From NCBI RefSeq assembly GCF_011050365.1, contig NZ_DRFV01000008.1:310001-374000 (forward strand): 64,000 nucleotides of DNA, given 5' to 3'. Source of the stretch: Pseudohongiella sp. Lineage in GTDB: Bacteria > Pseudomonadota > Gammaproteobacteria > Pseudomonadales > Pseudohongiellaceae. The translations under genes and the position numbers were made by a program. This document shows positions 36,608 through 46,343 of the stretch, piece by piece. The notes beneath the pieces were generated by a model. The model did no database searches. It was not told the DNA's origin and was given only the letters and a program-made list of their open reading frames with translations. Each line of letters starts with the position of its first letter. Positions within the stretch are counted from its first letter, which is position 1.

Positions 36608-37996
36608 TTGACCGATACACAAGCGCATGCCACTGGGGCGGTTGATCCCCGTACACAAACGTCCGCCCGATATACACCGGCAACGGCCATCGCCGTGGTT
36701 GTCGCCAACATGGTGGGCACTGGTGTGTTCACCAGTCTGGGCTATCAGATCATTGATATCAAATCGACTTTTGTCCTGCTGATGCTGTGGCTGGTGGGTG
36801 GCGTGGCGGCTCTGTGTGGCGCGTTGACTTATGCCGAGTTGGCCAGCCGCCTGCCGCGTTCGGGCGGCGAGTATAATTTCCTCAGTCAGCTATATCATCC
36901 GTCTATCGGTTTCGTGTCCGGCTGGGTGTCGCTGACCGTCGGGTTTGCGGCACCAACAGCGCTGGCCGCGATGACCTTCGCCGCTTACCTGGATTCGTCG
37001 GTCAGCCACCTGGTACCCATCAACCGAATGATGGCTGCATTGGTGCTGGTCGCGGTGGTGACCTTTGTGCATGGACGCAGTCACAAAGCCAGTGGCGGCC
37101 TGCAGAACTGGTTTACCGTGCTCAAAGTGTTATTGATAGTCGGGTTTGTCGGATTGATCGCGACCACAGTCGAGGCGCCACAACAGGTCAATCTGTTGCC
37201 GACAGATGGCGACGGCACATTGCTGTTGAGCAGTGCTTTTGCGGTGTCCCTTATTTACGTCAATTATGCGTATACCGGCTGGAATTCGGCGACCTACATC
37301 ACCGGGGAGGTTGACAATCCGGCACGGACAGTACCGATGGTCCTGATCGGGGGGACCGCCATTGTTATTCTGTTGTATTTGGCACTGAATGCAGCCTTTC
37401 TCTATGCCGTGCCGATGACGGAGCTGGAGGGCAGACTGGAAATCGGCGTGGTGGTTGCCCAGGCCACGTTTGGCAGCACGGGTGCGCTGGTGATGGGGGG
37501 TGTATTGTCACTGTTGTTGATTTCAACGGTCAGTGCCATGCTGATGGCGGGGCCGCGTGTGCTGCAGGTGATGGGCGAAGATTTTCGTTTGTTCCGGTTG
37601 CTGGCCATGCGTAATAAAAGCGGAGTGCCGAGAGCCGCCGTGTATACCCAGGGCGGATTGACCATACTGTTTATTGTGACCTCAACATTCGAGTCAGTGC
37701 TGGTGTTCTCGGGATTCATTCTGGGCCTCAGTTCACTGGCCACCGTGCTGGGCATATTTGTACTGCGTTTCCGCAAAGGAGCCGACAGGCAAGCCGGTAG
37801 CTACCGGACCTGGCTGTTCCCTTTGCCGCCTCTGCTATACAGTGCCATCATGATCTGGACCTTGAGTTTCATCGCGTTTAATCGGCCGCAGGAGGCAGCG
37901 ATCGCTGGCATCATTATCGCACTGGGTTTTGCCAGTTATGTGGCCACGGAAAAATTTTCATCTACCATTTCTGAGTCTGTTGCAAAACAGGAATAA
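36608..37996 (+). CDS. amino acid permease, APC superfamily (LAT-like)
   Basis: A 462-residue, 12-helix permease. Helix 1 contains the unwound motif NMVGTGVFTS that binds substrate, and helix 3 begins after SRLPRSGGEYNFLSQ, both typical of APC transporters of the L-amino-acid type. It would import amino acids or exchange them. No in-frame ATG lies upstream of helix 1, so the TTG at 36608 (GAGG upstream) is the probable start. It ends 12 bases before the penicillin-acylase gene, so peptide cleavage and amino acid uptake may be linked. Confidence 0.87.
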   Translation: MTDTQAHATGAVDPRTQTSARYTPATAIAVVVANMVGTGVFTSLGYQIIDIKSTFVLLMLWLVGGVAALCGALTYAELASRLPRSGGEYNFLSQLYHPSIGFVSGWVSLTVGFAAPTALAAMTFAAYLDSSVSHLVPINRMMAALVLVAVVTFVHGRSHKASGGLQNWFTVLKVLLIVGFVGLIATTVEAPQQVNLLPTDGDGTLLLSSAFAVSLIYVNYAYTGWNSATYITGEVDNPARTVPMVLIGGTAIVILLYLALNAAFLYAVPMTELEGRLEIGVVVAQATFGSTGALVMGGVLSLLLISTVSAMLMAGPRVLQVMGEDFRLFRLLAMRNKSGVPRAAVYTQGGLTILFIVTSTFESVLVFSGFILGLSSLATVLGIFVLRFRKGADRQAGSYRTWLFPLPPLLYSAIMIWTLSFIAFNRPQEAAIAGIIIALGFASYVATEKFSSTISESVAKQE

Positions 37997-38008
37997 CGGA
38001 GTTCTGCC

Positions 38009-40231
38009 ATGTCCCGTCTGACCGCACATTCGCACGCCATCCGCCAAGGCCTGTTGTTATTGGCATTGCTTATCCTGTTGCCCGCATGCTCAGCGCCGGA
38101 CCCTGCTGATACCGGTTCGGAGCTACAGCGTCTGCAAGCTATTGCTGAGCGCGTTACCATCATGCGAGACGACTTTGGTGTCGCGCACATCTACGCCGAA
38201 ACCGATGCCGATGCGGCGTTTGGATTCCTGTTTGCGCAGGCAGAGGACGATTTCCCGCGGATAGAACGAAACTATATCTGGGCGATCGGCCGATTGGCAG
38301 AGGTTGAAGGTGAACCGGCGCTGTACAGTGATCTGCGGGCCCGGCTCTATATGAGTGAGGCGGAAGCGCGCGATGCCTACGCGTCGGCACCGGACTGGTT
38401 GCAAGAGCTGAGTGATGCCTTTGCCGATGGTCTGAACTACTATCTGGCCACGCACCCGGAAGTGCAGCCAACACTGCTGACCCGGTTTGAGCCATGGATG
38501 CCCTTCTATTTCTTCGAGGGTTCCATCGGTGGTGATATAGAGCAGATTCCCCTGCACGGTATTGAAGCGTTCTATTCAGGGCCGGAGCCGACAGCGGTGG
38601 CACATCTGACACCGGCCACTCTTGCCGACAGCATTCATGATGAACCTGTTGGTTCCAACGGTTTTGCCCTGGACGGGTCGCGGACCGCGTCGGGTGACGC
38701 GATGTTGTTGATCAACCCGCATACCAGTTTCTTCTTTCGCGGAGAATACCATGTCGTCAGCAACGAAGGTTTGAATGCCTACGGTGCTGCCACCTGGGGA
38801 CAGTTTTTTATCTATCAGGGTTTCAACGAAACCACCGGCTGGATGCACACCTCGACAGGTGCCGACTTTATGGATGAGTTTGTCCAGGATGTGGTGCAAC
38901 AGGACGATGAGTTGTTCTATCGCTACGGCGACGAGCTGCGCCCCTTGGAGGTATCGGATATCACACTCAGTTTCATGGATGATGACGGTGTCATGCAGCA
39001 ACGCAGCTTTAAGCGTTACATGACGCATCAGGGTCCGATAACACACATGCAGGACGGCAGTTGGGTGGTCACCCGCATCAACTGGAATTCGGTCGACGCC
39101 CTGCGTCAGTCCTACCTGCGCATGAAGACCGATAACCTTGACGGGTTCATGGAGATGATGGATATCCGTACCAACTCATCCAACAACACCGTTTTTGCCG
39201 ATGCCGAAGGCAATATTGCCTACTTTCATGGCAACTTTATGCCTCGCCGGGATACGCAGTTTGACTATTCGCAGCCGGTTGATGGCAGCAACCCGGCGAC
39301 TGACTGGCAGGGTGTGCATGCGGTGGAAGAAACCGTCATGATGGTGAATCCACCCAATGGCTGGCTGCAGAACACCAACGCGACGCCGTTCACCATGGCG
39401 GGTGTAAACAGTCCCCGCGCCCAGGACTACCCTGCCTATATGGCGCCGGAGGCCGAAAATTTCCGCGGGCTGCAGGCAGTACGCCTGTTGCAGGGGGCCT
39501 CGGATATGACCATTGATTCACTGATAGCGCTGGCGTACGACCCCTACATCAATGGCTTTGAACAACTGGTGCCGGGGCTGATCAGTGCCTGGGAAGAACT
39601 GGAGCCCGACTGGCCTGATCTGGAACAGCCTATCGAGGCCTTGCGCAGCTGGGATTATCGGGTCAGCACAGACTCGGTAGGCATGACGCTGGCGCATTTT
39701 TACGGTATGAATGCCGCGCGCGAGATTGATACACCGGCCGGACTAAGCCAGATGGAGCAGATCAACTGGCTGGGCACGGACAGTGACATGGTGGACAGAT
39801 TGTCGGTGTTTAGCGCTACCCTGTTGCAACTTACCGAGGCCTTCGGCACCTGGAACACACCCTGGGGTGAGATTAACCGCTATCAGCGTATCACCGGTGA
39901 TATCGATCATCCGTACAGTGACAACGCGCCCAGTTTACCCGTTGGCATGGCATCTTCGCGTTGGGGTGCACTGGCATCATTTGGCGCGCGTGCCTATCCG
40001 GGCACCAATCGTATTTATGGCTCGTCTGGCAATAGTTTTATAGCGGTGGTGGAGTTTGGCGACCGGGTGCGGGCCAAGAGTCTGCTGGCCGGTGGTCAGA
40101 GCTCGGATCCGGCATCGCCGCATTTTGATGATCAGGCGCAGCGCTACGTGGATCGCGAATTCAAAGACGTGGCGTATTACCGAGAAGACGTTGAGGCCCG
40201 GGCAGTTCGTACCTACCACCCGGGTCAGTAA
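38009..40231 (+). CDS. penicillin-acylase-family lipoprotein (N-terminal nucleophile amidase)
   Basis: A 740-residue protein with a lipobox LPAC (Cys27), so probably lipid-anchored in the periplasm. It has the two-chain layout of penicillin acylases: alpha part (about 28-190), a linker, then autocleavage before Ser216 in VGSNGFAL, whose Ser is the nucleophile. DDFGVAHIYAE near the N-terminus and the NNTVFADAEGNIAYFHGNF segment of the beta chain are conserved. Family members cleave acyl-homoserine lactones, beta-lactam side chains or acyl amino acids. The substrate is unknown here. Confidence 0.9.
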   Translation: MSRLTAHSHAIRQGLLLLALLILLPACSAPDPADTGSELQRLQAIAERVTIMRDDFGVAHIYAETDADAAFGFLFAQAEDDFPRIERNYIWAIGRLAEVEGEPALYSDLRARLYMSEAEARDAYASAPDWLQELSDAFADGLNYYLATHPEVQPTLLTRFEPWMPFYFFEGSIGGDIEQIPLHGIEAFYSGPEPTAVAHLTPATLADSIHDEPVGSNGFALDGSRTASGDAMLLINPHTSFFFRGEYHVVSNEGLNAYGAATWGQFFIYQGFNETTGWMHTSTGADFMDEFVQDVVQQDDELFYRYGDELRPLEVSDITLSFMDDDGVMQQRSFKRYMTHQGPITHMQDGSWVVTRINWNSVDALRQSYLRMKTDNLDGFMEMMDIRTNSSNNTVFADAEGNIAYFHGNFMPRRDTQFDYSQPVDGSNPATDWQGVHAVEETVMMVNPPNGWLQNTNATPFTMAGVNSPRAQDYPAYMAPEAENFRGLQAVRLLQGASDMTIDSLIALAYDPYINGFEQLVPGLISAWEELEPDWPDLEQPIEALRSWDYRVSTDSVGMTLAHFYGMNAAREIDTPAGLSQMEQINWLGTDSDMVDRLSVFSATLLQLTEAFGTWNTPWGEINRYQRITGDIDHPYSDNAPSLPVGMASSRWGALASFGARAYPGTNRIYGSSGNSFIAVVEFGDRVRAKSLLAGGQSSDPASPHFDDQAQRYVDREFKDVAYYREDVEARAVRTYHPGQ

Positions 40232-40257
40232 CGCGGAATAGCATTAAAAACAGATTG

Positions 40258-41604
40258 TCAGAAAGCCCCGGCAGGGCCCGGGAAGACCACGGGGCTCTGC
40301 ACGCCGCTGGCGGACACGCTGGAAACACCAAAAAAGTAATTGTCGATCACCACATTCTCCAATGTGAACGCATCGACATCACCCACGGTGCGCGAGTTGG
40401 TCCATTGCGCATCCGTGGTCAGGCGCCAGTGCACACGGTATTGCGTGGCACCCGGTACTTTATCCCAGCTCAGCGTGGTGTCCGGACTGACCTGACCGCT
40501 GATGCTGACGTTTTCAGGGGGTGCCGGCGCCCATGACATGGCAGCCATGGTGACGGCGTTTAATGCTGTCAGTTTCGCTGCATAGTCAAAATCCACATGC
40601 TCCAGGACGTCGCCGTAAGCGATGCCATCCTCGACCCGGATGTCCTGATGTTGCCAGTTATAGTTCTCGTTGGTCTCCATGATGCGCACGGCGGGAAAAC
40701 CGACTTCGTTAAACGGCCGGTGATGCCCGCCACGGCCGAACCGGTCCAGCCGGTAGACCATCATCACGTCCAGGTTGGGAATGTAACGGTCAGCCATGTC
40801 GTCAATATAACGCGCCATGTTGCGTGACGCAGAATCCACTTCACCGCCCTGGAACCGGCGCTGACGTGCTTCTTCTTCGGTTTCCACATATCGGGTGCCT
40901 TCGGAGAAAACCCGGGCTGTGGTGTTGTTGATGACACCGTTGATACCGCGAATATTACCGATCATGTCATTGTTGATGACTGCCTTGATGTCCCAGTTGT
41001 TAGCGAGCGCATGCGCCGCCAGAATGGCGCCACCGGTCAGGCCCTGCTCTTCGCCTGACAAGCCGGCATAGATAATGGAGCCGGCAAAGTCGTATTGGCT
41101 GAGGACACGGGCTGCCTCAATTGTGCCTGCCATGCCGGAGGCATTGTCGTTGGCGCCGGGGGAGTCGCTGGTTGAATTCATAATGTCACTGACGCGGCTG
41201 TCGATGTCGCCGCTCATCATGACAAAGCGGTTTGGCTCTTCGCTGCCGCGCTGAATGGCGATGACGTTGACCACTTCCACCGGATCCGGTATCCGTGCCG
41301 TACCGGAAGCGATATCGCTGACATAGAATACCTCAAGGCAGCCGCCGCAATCGGCCGAAATCCTGTCGAACTCGGCCTTGATCCAGCGGCGGGCGGCGCC
41401 AATACCACGGGTATCGGAGTCAGTCCCGGACAGCGTGTGCCGGGTGCCAAAGCCGGCGAGCGTGGTGATGTCCTGCTCCAGTCGCTGTGCCGATGTGGCG
41501 GCTGCAATGGCGTGTAACGACTGTTCATCTGCGCTTGCCATGGACGGCGCCAGGGTAGTGGTGGCCAGCAGACCTAATGCCATGCCGGGGATGATGGTTT
41601 TCAT
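40258..41604 (-). CDS. secreted M28 metallopeptidase with C-terminal FN3 domain
   Basis: A 448-residue protein with a signal peptide. The M28 catalytic region keeps Asp in GANDNASG, Glu-Glu in GEEQG, Asp in NNDMIGN and His in WQHQD. The first ligand, usually His in a GHxD motif, is Asp here (SGDIDSRV). A fibronectin-type-III-like domain (PPENVSISGQ to about 440) is at the C-terminus, probably for substrate binding. It would cleave amino acids or dipeptides from peptides. It starts 2 bases after the DUF885 stop. Confidence 0.86.
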   Translation of the reverse strand: MKTIIPGMALGLLATTTLAPSMASADEQSLHAIAAATSAQRLEQDITTLAGFGTRHTLSGTDSDTRGIGAARRWIKAEFDRISADCGGCLEVFYVSDIASGTARIPDPVEVVNVIAIQRGSEEPNRFVMMSGDIDSRVSDIMNSTSDSPGANDNASGMAGTIEAARVLSQYDFAGSIIYAGLSGEEQGLTGGAILAAHALANNWDIKAVINNDMIGNIRGINGVINNTTARVFSEGTRYVETEEEARQRRFQGGEVDSASRNMARYIDDMADRYIPNLDVMMVYRLDRFGRGGHHRPFNEVGFPAVRIMETNENYNWQHQDIRVEDGIAYGDVLEHVDFDYAAKLTALNAVTMAAMSWAPAPPENVSISGQVSPDTTLSWDKVPGATQYRVHWRLTTDAQWTNSRTVGDVDAFTLENVVIDNYFFGVSSVSASGVQSPVVFPGPAGAF

Positions 41605-41606
41605 GG

Positions 41607-43460
41607 TCAGACCTCTCTTGCTGCAGTAATGTAAGCATCAATTTCACGTTCCAGGACTGTCAATGGCACGACGCCCAGGCTAAGTACAACGTTGTGGAAA
41701 TCCTGCATGGAAAAGCGTTCGCCCAGCGCTTCACGGGCGCGGTCACGAAGCTCGATGATACGCAACTGACCAATCATGTAGGACGTTGCCTGTCCCGGGT
41801 AGACCACGTAACGATCCACTTCGCTCGGCGGAATACCATAGTCGATGGCCTGTTGGCGGGTCCATTGTTTGGCGTGCAGCCCGGTGTCGACAACCAGCCG
41901 GCGTGCGCGGAACAGCTCTGAATCGAGTTGACCAAGCAGGCCTTCTATATCATCTTCGTACCAGCCTTCTTCGGCAGCCAGTCGTTCGGCATACAGTGCC
42001 CAGCCTTCGGAGCTTGCCGAGATACCACCGAAGGCACGTATCTGCATGAAGCGCGGCAGCTCGTCATTTTCGGTGATGAGTGCGATCTGGAAGTGATGAC
42101 CTGGCACGGTCTCGTGATAAACCAGCGTTCGCAGGGTGAAATTGCTTAATCGATCGAGTCGTAATGGCATCTGGAAAATACCCGGACGCGATCCATCCAG
42201 AGGTGGCGACGTGTACGAGGCGGCCGCGTTCTCCCAGCGGAACTCCGGGTAAGGCTGCGCAATGACGGGTGTTGTCGGGCGGTTGTCGAACAGGCTTTCG
42301 GCGCGTGCTTCGGCATCGCGCAGATATACTTCGATATCGTCCATCAGGGCAGCCCGACCTTCGTCAGAATCCGGATAGGCGAGGCGTTGCTGCAGTATGA
42401 CCGAGCGTTCTTCAACCGTGCCCTCATCCAGTCCGATCTGGCGCATCAGGGTGTCCATCTGCGATTCAATACGTGCCACCTCTCGCAGGCCAATCTGGTG
42501 GATCTCATCGGCGGTCAGCTCGGTTGTGGTGAAGCGTTTGAGCTGCGCGGCATAATACGTATCGCCACCCGGGATGGCCCACAACCCCGCGTCGCTGGTT
42601 GATAGCGGAAGTTGCTCCTCGAGTTCGTTGATCGCATCGCGCCAGGCCGGATAGACTTCATCGGCGACAATGGTCGCCGCACGTTCCAGCAACTGGATGC
42701 GTTGATCTTCGCTCAGACCTTCAATGGATGCGGTCTTACTGAACAGTGTGGTCGCTAACGGGTTATCGCGCGGTGTGTCGGAAATAAACCGGTCCATCTG
42801 ATCAATAGTGGTCTGCAGAATGAACGTGGGCGGGCGAATGCCGATTTCGGATTGCCGCGCTGCTTCTGTGGTGGCTTCACGCATACGGTCATCCAGTAAC
42901 TGCAGCCGCGTCAGATAGTTTTCTGCGTCGTTGGCTGAACGCAGTGGGTGAACTACCGTCAGTTGATTGACCAGGCCGACGTTGGCGCCGTTCATTTGTT
43001 GCAACGGGAATTCGAAATCGAGGAAGGCACCGTTATCGACTACGCGCTGCAACGACCAGCGCATAACGTCGGCGGAGATACGCACGGTATCGTTTTCCTG
43101 ATCCAGGTCGTAGCGATCAAGTTGCGCCAGGCCTTCGTGCGCCAGGGTAATGCGGCGCTGTTCCTGAGCCCGCGTCAACGGCGTGACCTGTTGCTCAAGC
43201 TGGTTCTGTTCAGCGCCGTCAAAAAAGCCGGTGCTGATAGCCTGATTGGGATTGGCCCGAACCCATTGTGCGGTGAACTCCGAGAAAAAGTCGTTGATCC
43301 CGGCCGGTACTGGCGTCGCCGCGTCATCGGCCCGGGTAACGGGTGTCTGGGTATCGGCTATCGGTGGTGGTGTGGGTTCGCTCTCCGGTGAACAGCCCAA
43401 TACCAGTGCCACGAGCAGAAGTCCTGTCGGGATAATGCGTTGTGTTCTGTTTCTCATCAT
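41607..43460 (-). CDS. DUF885-family lipoprotein, putative zinc peptidase
   Basis: A 617-residue protein with lipobox VLGC (Cys23), so lipid-anchored. The motif HETVPGHHFQ with the downstream EGWALYAE is characteristic of the DUF885 family, a gluzincin-like metallopeptidase fold with two His and a distal Glu. The function is inferred from motif and context, not shown. It is flanked by asparaginase and M28 genes on the same strand. Confidence 0.85.
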   Translation of the reverse strand: MMRNRTQRIIPTGLLLVALVLGCSPESEPTPPPIADTQTPVTRADDAATPVPAGINDFFSEFTAQWVRANPNQAISTGFFDGAEQNQLEQQVTPLTRAQEQRRITLAHEGLAQLDRYDLDQENDTVRISADVMRWSLQRVVDNGAFLDFEFPLQQMNGANVGLVNQLTVVHPLRSANDAENYLTRLQLLDDRMREATTEAARQSEIGIRPPTFILQTTIDQMDRFISDTPRDNPLATTLFSKTASIEGLSEDQRIQLLERAATIVADEVYPAWRDAINELEEQLPLSTSDAGLWAIPGGDTYYAAQLKRFTTTELTADEIHQIGLREVARIESQMDTLMRQIGLDEGTVEERSVILQQRLAYPDSDEGRAALMDDIEVYLRDAEARAESLFDNRPTTPVIAQPYPEFRWENAAASYTSPPLDGSRPGIFQMPLRLDRLSNFTLRTLVYHETVPGHHFQIALITENDELPRFMQIRAFGGISASSEGWALYAERLAAEEGWYEDDIEGLLGQLDSELFRARRLVVDTGLHAKQWTRQQAIDYGIPPSEVDRYVVYPGQATSYMIGQLRIIELRDRAREALGERFSMQDFHNVVLSLGVVPLTVLEREIDAYITAAREV

Positions 43461-43502
43461 GACCTCGTATAAAGGTAAATCGAGCCATTAACGTAGCACC
43501 TG

Positions 43503-44534
43503 TCAGCGGCGCATCTCCCCGGCGACAGGTGTTTTCATGTTTTTGGCAATGTTGTCAGCACTGTATCCCAGCGCGATCAGGTAGTACAGTTTGGTCAGCG
43601 CCGCTTCGGTGGTCATGTCCCGGCCACTGATGGCACCGGCGCGCGCCAGGGCACTGCCGGCCGCGTAACTGCTCATACGCACAATGCCGTCCAGTGGCTG
43701 GGACACCACAACCACCACGATACCGCGGTGTACGGCGTCCCGGATGGTGTCCTGAAAGTCCTGATTCTGACCGGGACCATTGCCGGCGCCGTAGGCTTCC
43801 AGCACGATGCCGCGCAGATTACTGTTGCCACAGATGGCGCGCAGCGTCGTAGCACTGAAACCGGGGAACAGTCGAACCAGTGCGACAGCATCGTCGGGTG
43901 GCAGCTGACCGTGTCTGGTGAAATTGCCGAAGCCAACCGGGAAGCGGCGCCGGCGATTGTATTCGATGTCGATGCCGATGGTGCCCAGGTGCGGGTAACG
44001 TGGAGAGTCAAAGGCATCATAGGCTTTGGCCGATACTTTGATGGCACGGTTGCCACGCAGAATTCTGGAGCCGAAGACGACACAGACCTGGGTCATGGAT
44101 GCAGGCATGTTGGCCGCCACCTCCAGCGCCGAGATCAGGTTGTTGCGCGCATCGCTGCGTGGGTAGGCAAAGGGCAACTGCGCGCCGGTGATGACCACGG
44201 GCTTATCGGTGCGCTCAAGAAAAAAGCTCAGCGCCGAGGCCGTGTAAGCCAGCGTGTCGGTGCCGTGCAACACCACAAAACCATCGTAATGCTGATAGTG
44301 CTGCAGTATATCGCGGGTAATCTGCACCCAGCGCCCGGGTGTCATGTCAGAGCTGTCCAGTAGCGGGTCGTAGCTCAGGGTCTCCAATAGGGGAGGGTGC
44401 GTCTGAAATGCCTGCCCCAGTTCCGGCATGTGCCGGATTTCGGCAGCAAGATCGGGTGCCGGCGCCAGGCCTGCGGGCGTCTGCTGCATACCGATGGTGC
44501 CACCCGTGTAGATGATCAGTAGTCGTTTGGTCAT
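43503..44534 (-). CDS. ansA: L-asparaginase, cytoplasmic type I
   Basis: A 343-residue asparaginase without a signal peptide. The first catalytic Thr lies in YTGGTIG (Thr13) and the second in HGTDTLAYTASAL, as in E. coli AnsA. It hydrolyses L-asparagine to aspartate and ammonia. The start is set at ATG 44534 by family length; the frame is open to 44621. It lies between the DedA gene (32-base gap) and the DUF885 gene (42-base gap), so co-transcription is likely. Confidence 0.93.
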   Translation of the reverse strand: MTKRLLIIYTGGTIGMQQTPAGLAPAPDLAAEIRHMPELGQAFQTHPPLLETLSYDPLLDSSDMTPGRWVQITRDILQHYQHYDGFVVLHGTDTLAYTASALSFFLERTDKPVVITGAQLPFAYPRSDARNNLISALEVAANMPASMTQVCVVFGSRILRGNRAIKVSAKAYDAFDSPRYPHLGTIGIDIEYNRRRRFPVGFGNFTRHGQLPPDDAVALVRLFPGFSATTLRAICGNSNLRGIVLEAYGAGNGPGQNQDFQDTIRDAVHRGIVVVVVSQPLDGIVRMSSYAAGSALARAGAISGRDMTTEAALTKLYYLIALGYSADNIAKNMKTPVAGEMRR

Positions 44535-44566
44535 GGTTCGGATTCGATATCGCTTGTGCGGTTGGT

Positions 44567-45157
44567 TTAGCCTATCACGTTTTCGATGGCCCACAGAATG
44601 ACGCCCAGGCAGGCAGACCACAGCAAGCAGGCGCCGACATCAAGCGCCGAATAACGCGCAGCGTTAAAACCACTGATGCCCAGCATGGCCGGAATGAGGC
44701 TGCGGATGGCGGGGAGAAAGCGGCCGATAAAGATGGCGTAGGGGCCATATTTGACAATCATGGCTTCGGATTTTTGTAGTTTGGCCCGGTGTTTCTGCGC
44801 GAAGGTAAAGTGATGAAAACGAGGGCCAATCCAGCGACCGGTGTAGAATCCGGCATGGTCGCCGAGCAGGGCGCCGGCCATCGCCAGTGGCAGAATCTGA
44901 CTGAGGTTGGCGATGTCGTTGGCGAGTAGCACCGAACCTATTGCCACCAGAATGGCGCCGGAGATCAGCAGGCCAATACCGACGCAGGCTTCAGCGAAGG
45001 CAAAAACAGGAACAAGAAAAATCGCAATGTCGCGATTGCGTTGCAGCCACTCAAAGATGAAGGTGTCTATTTTATTTCTCCCCGGGTATTCGGGGTTTGC
45101 GGTTGTTGCCGGTGAGGCAACGCATCCTGCGGCAGGGATTCCGGTGGTTCCAGCCAA
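44567..45157 (-). CDS. DedA-family membrane protein; probable true start is AUA at 45070
   Basis: A DedA/VTT-domain inner-membrane protein with about four helices and the family segments GDHAGFYTGRWIG and GRFLPAIRSLIPAMLG. DedA proteins flip or exchange polyprenyl phosphates and phospholipids and need their conserved Glu/Asp and Arg. The only canonical start is ATG 45157, which lies 90 bases inside the upstream gene and adds 29 unlikely residues. Homologues usually begin at DTFIFEWLQ, and the codon just before that is ATA (45070-45068). GGGGAG lies upstream, and ATAG overlaps the previous TAG stop. Confidence 0.82.
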   Translation of the reverse strand: MAGTTGIPAAGCVASPATTANPEYPGRNKIDTFIFEWLQRNRDIAIFLVPVFAFAEACVGIGLLISGAILVAIGSVLLANDIANLSQILPLAMAGALLGDHAGFYTGRWIGPRFHHFTFAQKHRAKLQKSEAMIVKYGPYAIFIGRFLPAIRSLIPAMLGISGFNAARYSALDVGACLLWSACLGVILWAIENVIG

Positions 45158-46329
45158 TGCGGGTCGGTCGCCAGTGGCGCCGTGAGGCTACGCAAAAAGC
45201 TTTCCAGCTGCTTTTTCTCAACCGCACGCAGGCCGAGCGGTTTGGCTTCGTTGTGACCTATCATGGCCAGGTCAGCCTCGTTGTAGTGCTCGATAACCCG
45301 GGCGAGGTCGGTTATCTGACCGGCATGCATATAGGGAGCCGTTTTGCTGACATCACGCAGGCTGGGCGTGCGTTGCGCGCCGATCATGTCATCACCGCCT
45401 TTGGCGAAGCGCAGTTCCTGGCACTCGCCCTCACCGGCGCCACTGAAGTCGCCCAGGCAATTAAACGGGTCAGCCTGCGCGCGTCGCAGACCTTCTGTCC
45501 GTCCCATCGCGGGCAGCATGCCGGGGGCCGCCAGCACCGCAGTGTTGTGGAAAGAATTATTGGTGAGTAGCGGGCCATTGTGACAGTTGGTGCAATCTGC
45601 CTTGGTGATAAAAAGTCGCAGCCCGGCAAGCTCCTCGGTGCTCATGTGTGTATTCGGCTGCAGCTCGCCGGCATCGTCCAGGCCGGCCACGTAGTCGTCA
45701 AAGGCTGTCGCCCCCGGTAGCAGCCGGCGCTGGTAGGCCGACAGGGCTTTACCGACATTGGCAAATACCTGGTCGGTGGACTGCTGGCTCGGCACGCGGC
45801 CAAAAACGCTCTCATAGCGCTGGCGGTAATCTGTGTCGGATCTTATCAGGGCGACGATATCGCTGCGGTTGCTGCCGTGCTCCAGCGGGTTTTCCAGAGG
45901 CTCCAGCGCCTGCGCCCACAAACTGTCCTTGCGTCCATCCCAGAATAGCCAGGGACTATAGGCAGTGCCCACCAGGCTCATGGTGTTGCGATCAACCTCG
46001 GCAATGCCTTTGCCGAGTTGCAGTTGATCGGTGAAATGATGCTCAGGCTGATGACAGGTGGCACAGGCAACATTGCCTGTTATGCTCAGGCGCGTGTCGA
46101 AGAAAAGGTGGTGTCCCAGTTCGGCTGCGCCGGGATCGTCAGCCACCGCGTTGCCGGGGTCAGGTGGCAGTGGCGGCAAGCTTTGTAACGCCAATGATTG
46201 CAGTATTGCGACCTCCTGTGGCGACCAGCGTGCGGGCAACGGTGCCGGAACATGTTGCCAGGCAAGGTATGCCAGCACCGGGGTCAGTCCCAGTGCCACC
46301 AGCAATATTGTCAGTTTCTTCCGATGCAT
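45067..46329 (-). CDS. di-haem cytochrome c peroxidase (MauG/CcpA family)
   Basis: A 420-residue protein with an N-terminal membrane anchor (about residues 5-25) and two CxxCH haem motifs: CATCHQ (residues 91-96) and CTNCHN (236-241). RTPSLRDVSKTAPYMHAG, near the C-terminal haem, is conserved in bacterial di-haem peroxidases. These reduce hydrogen peroxide or, in MauG-like members, oxidise protein residues. It is preceded by a YtkA-like and an anchored periplasmic protein in a tight minus-strand cluster. Confidence 0.9.
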   Translation of the reverse strand: MHRKKLTILLVALGLTPVLAYLAWQHVPAPLPARWSPQEVAILQSLALQSLPPLPPDPGNAVADDPGAAELGHHLFFDTRLSITGNVACATCHQPEHHFTDQLQLGKGIAEVDRNTMSLVGTAYSPWLFWDGRKDSLWAQALEPLENPLEHGSNRSDIVALIRSDTDYRQRYESVFGRVPSQQSTDQVFANVGKALSAYQRRLLPGATAFDDYVAGLDDAGELQPNTHMSTEELAGLRLFITKADCTNCHNGPLLTNNSFHNTAVLAAPGMLPAMGRTEGLRRAQADPFNCLGDFSGAGEGECQELRFAKGGDDMIGAQRTPSLRDVSKTAPYMHAGQITDLARVIEHYNEADLAMIGHNEAKPLGLRAVEKKQLESFLRSLTAPLATDPHWLEPPESLPQDALPHRQQPQTPNTRGEIK

Positions 46330-46343
46330 AAGAATGGCGACTG

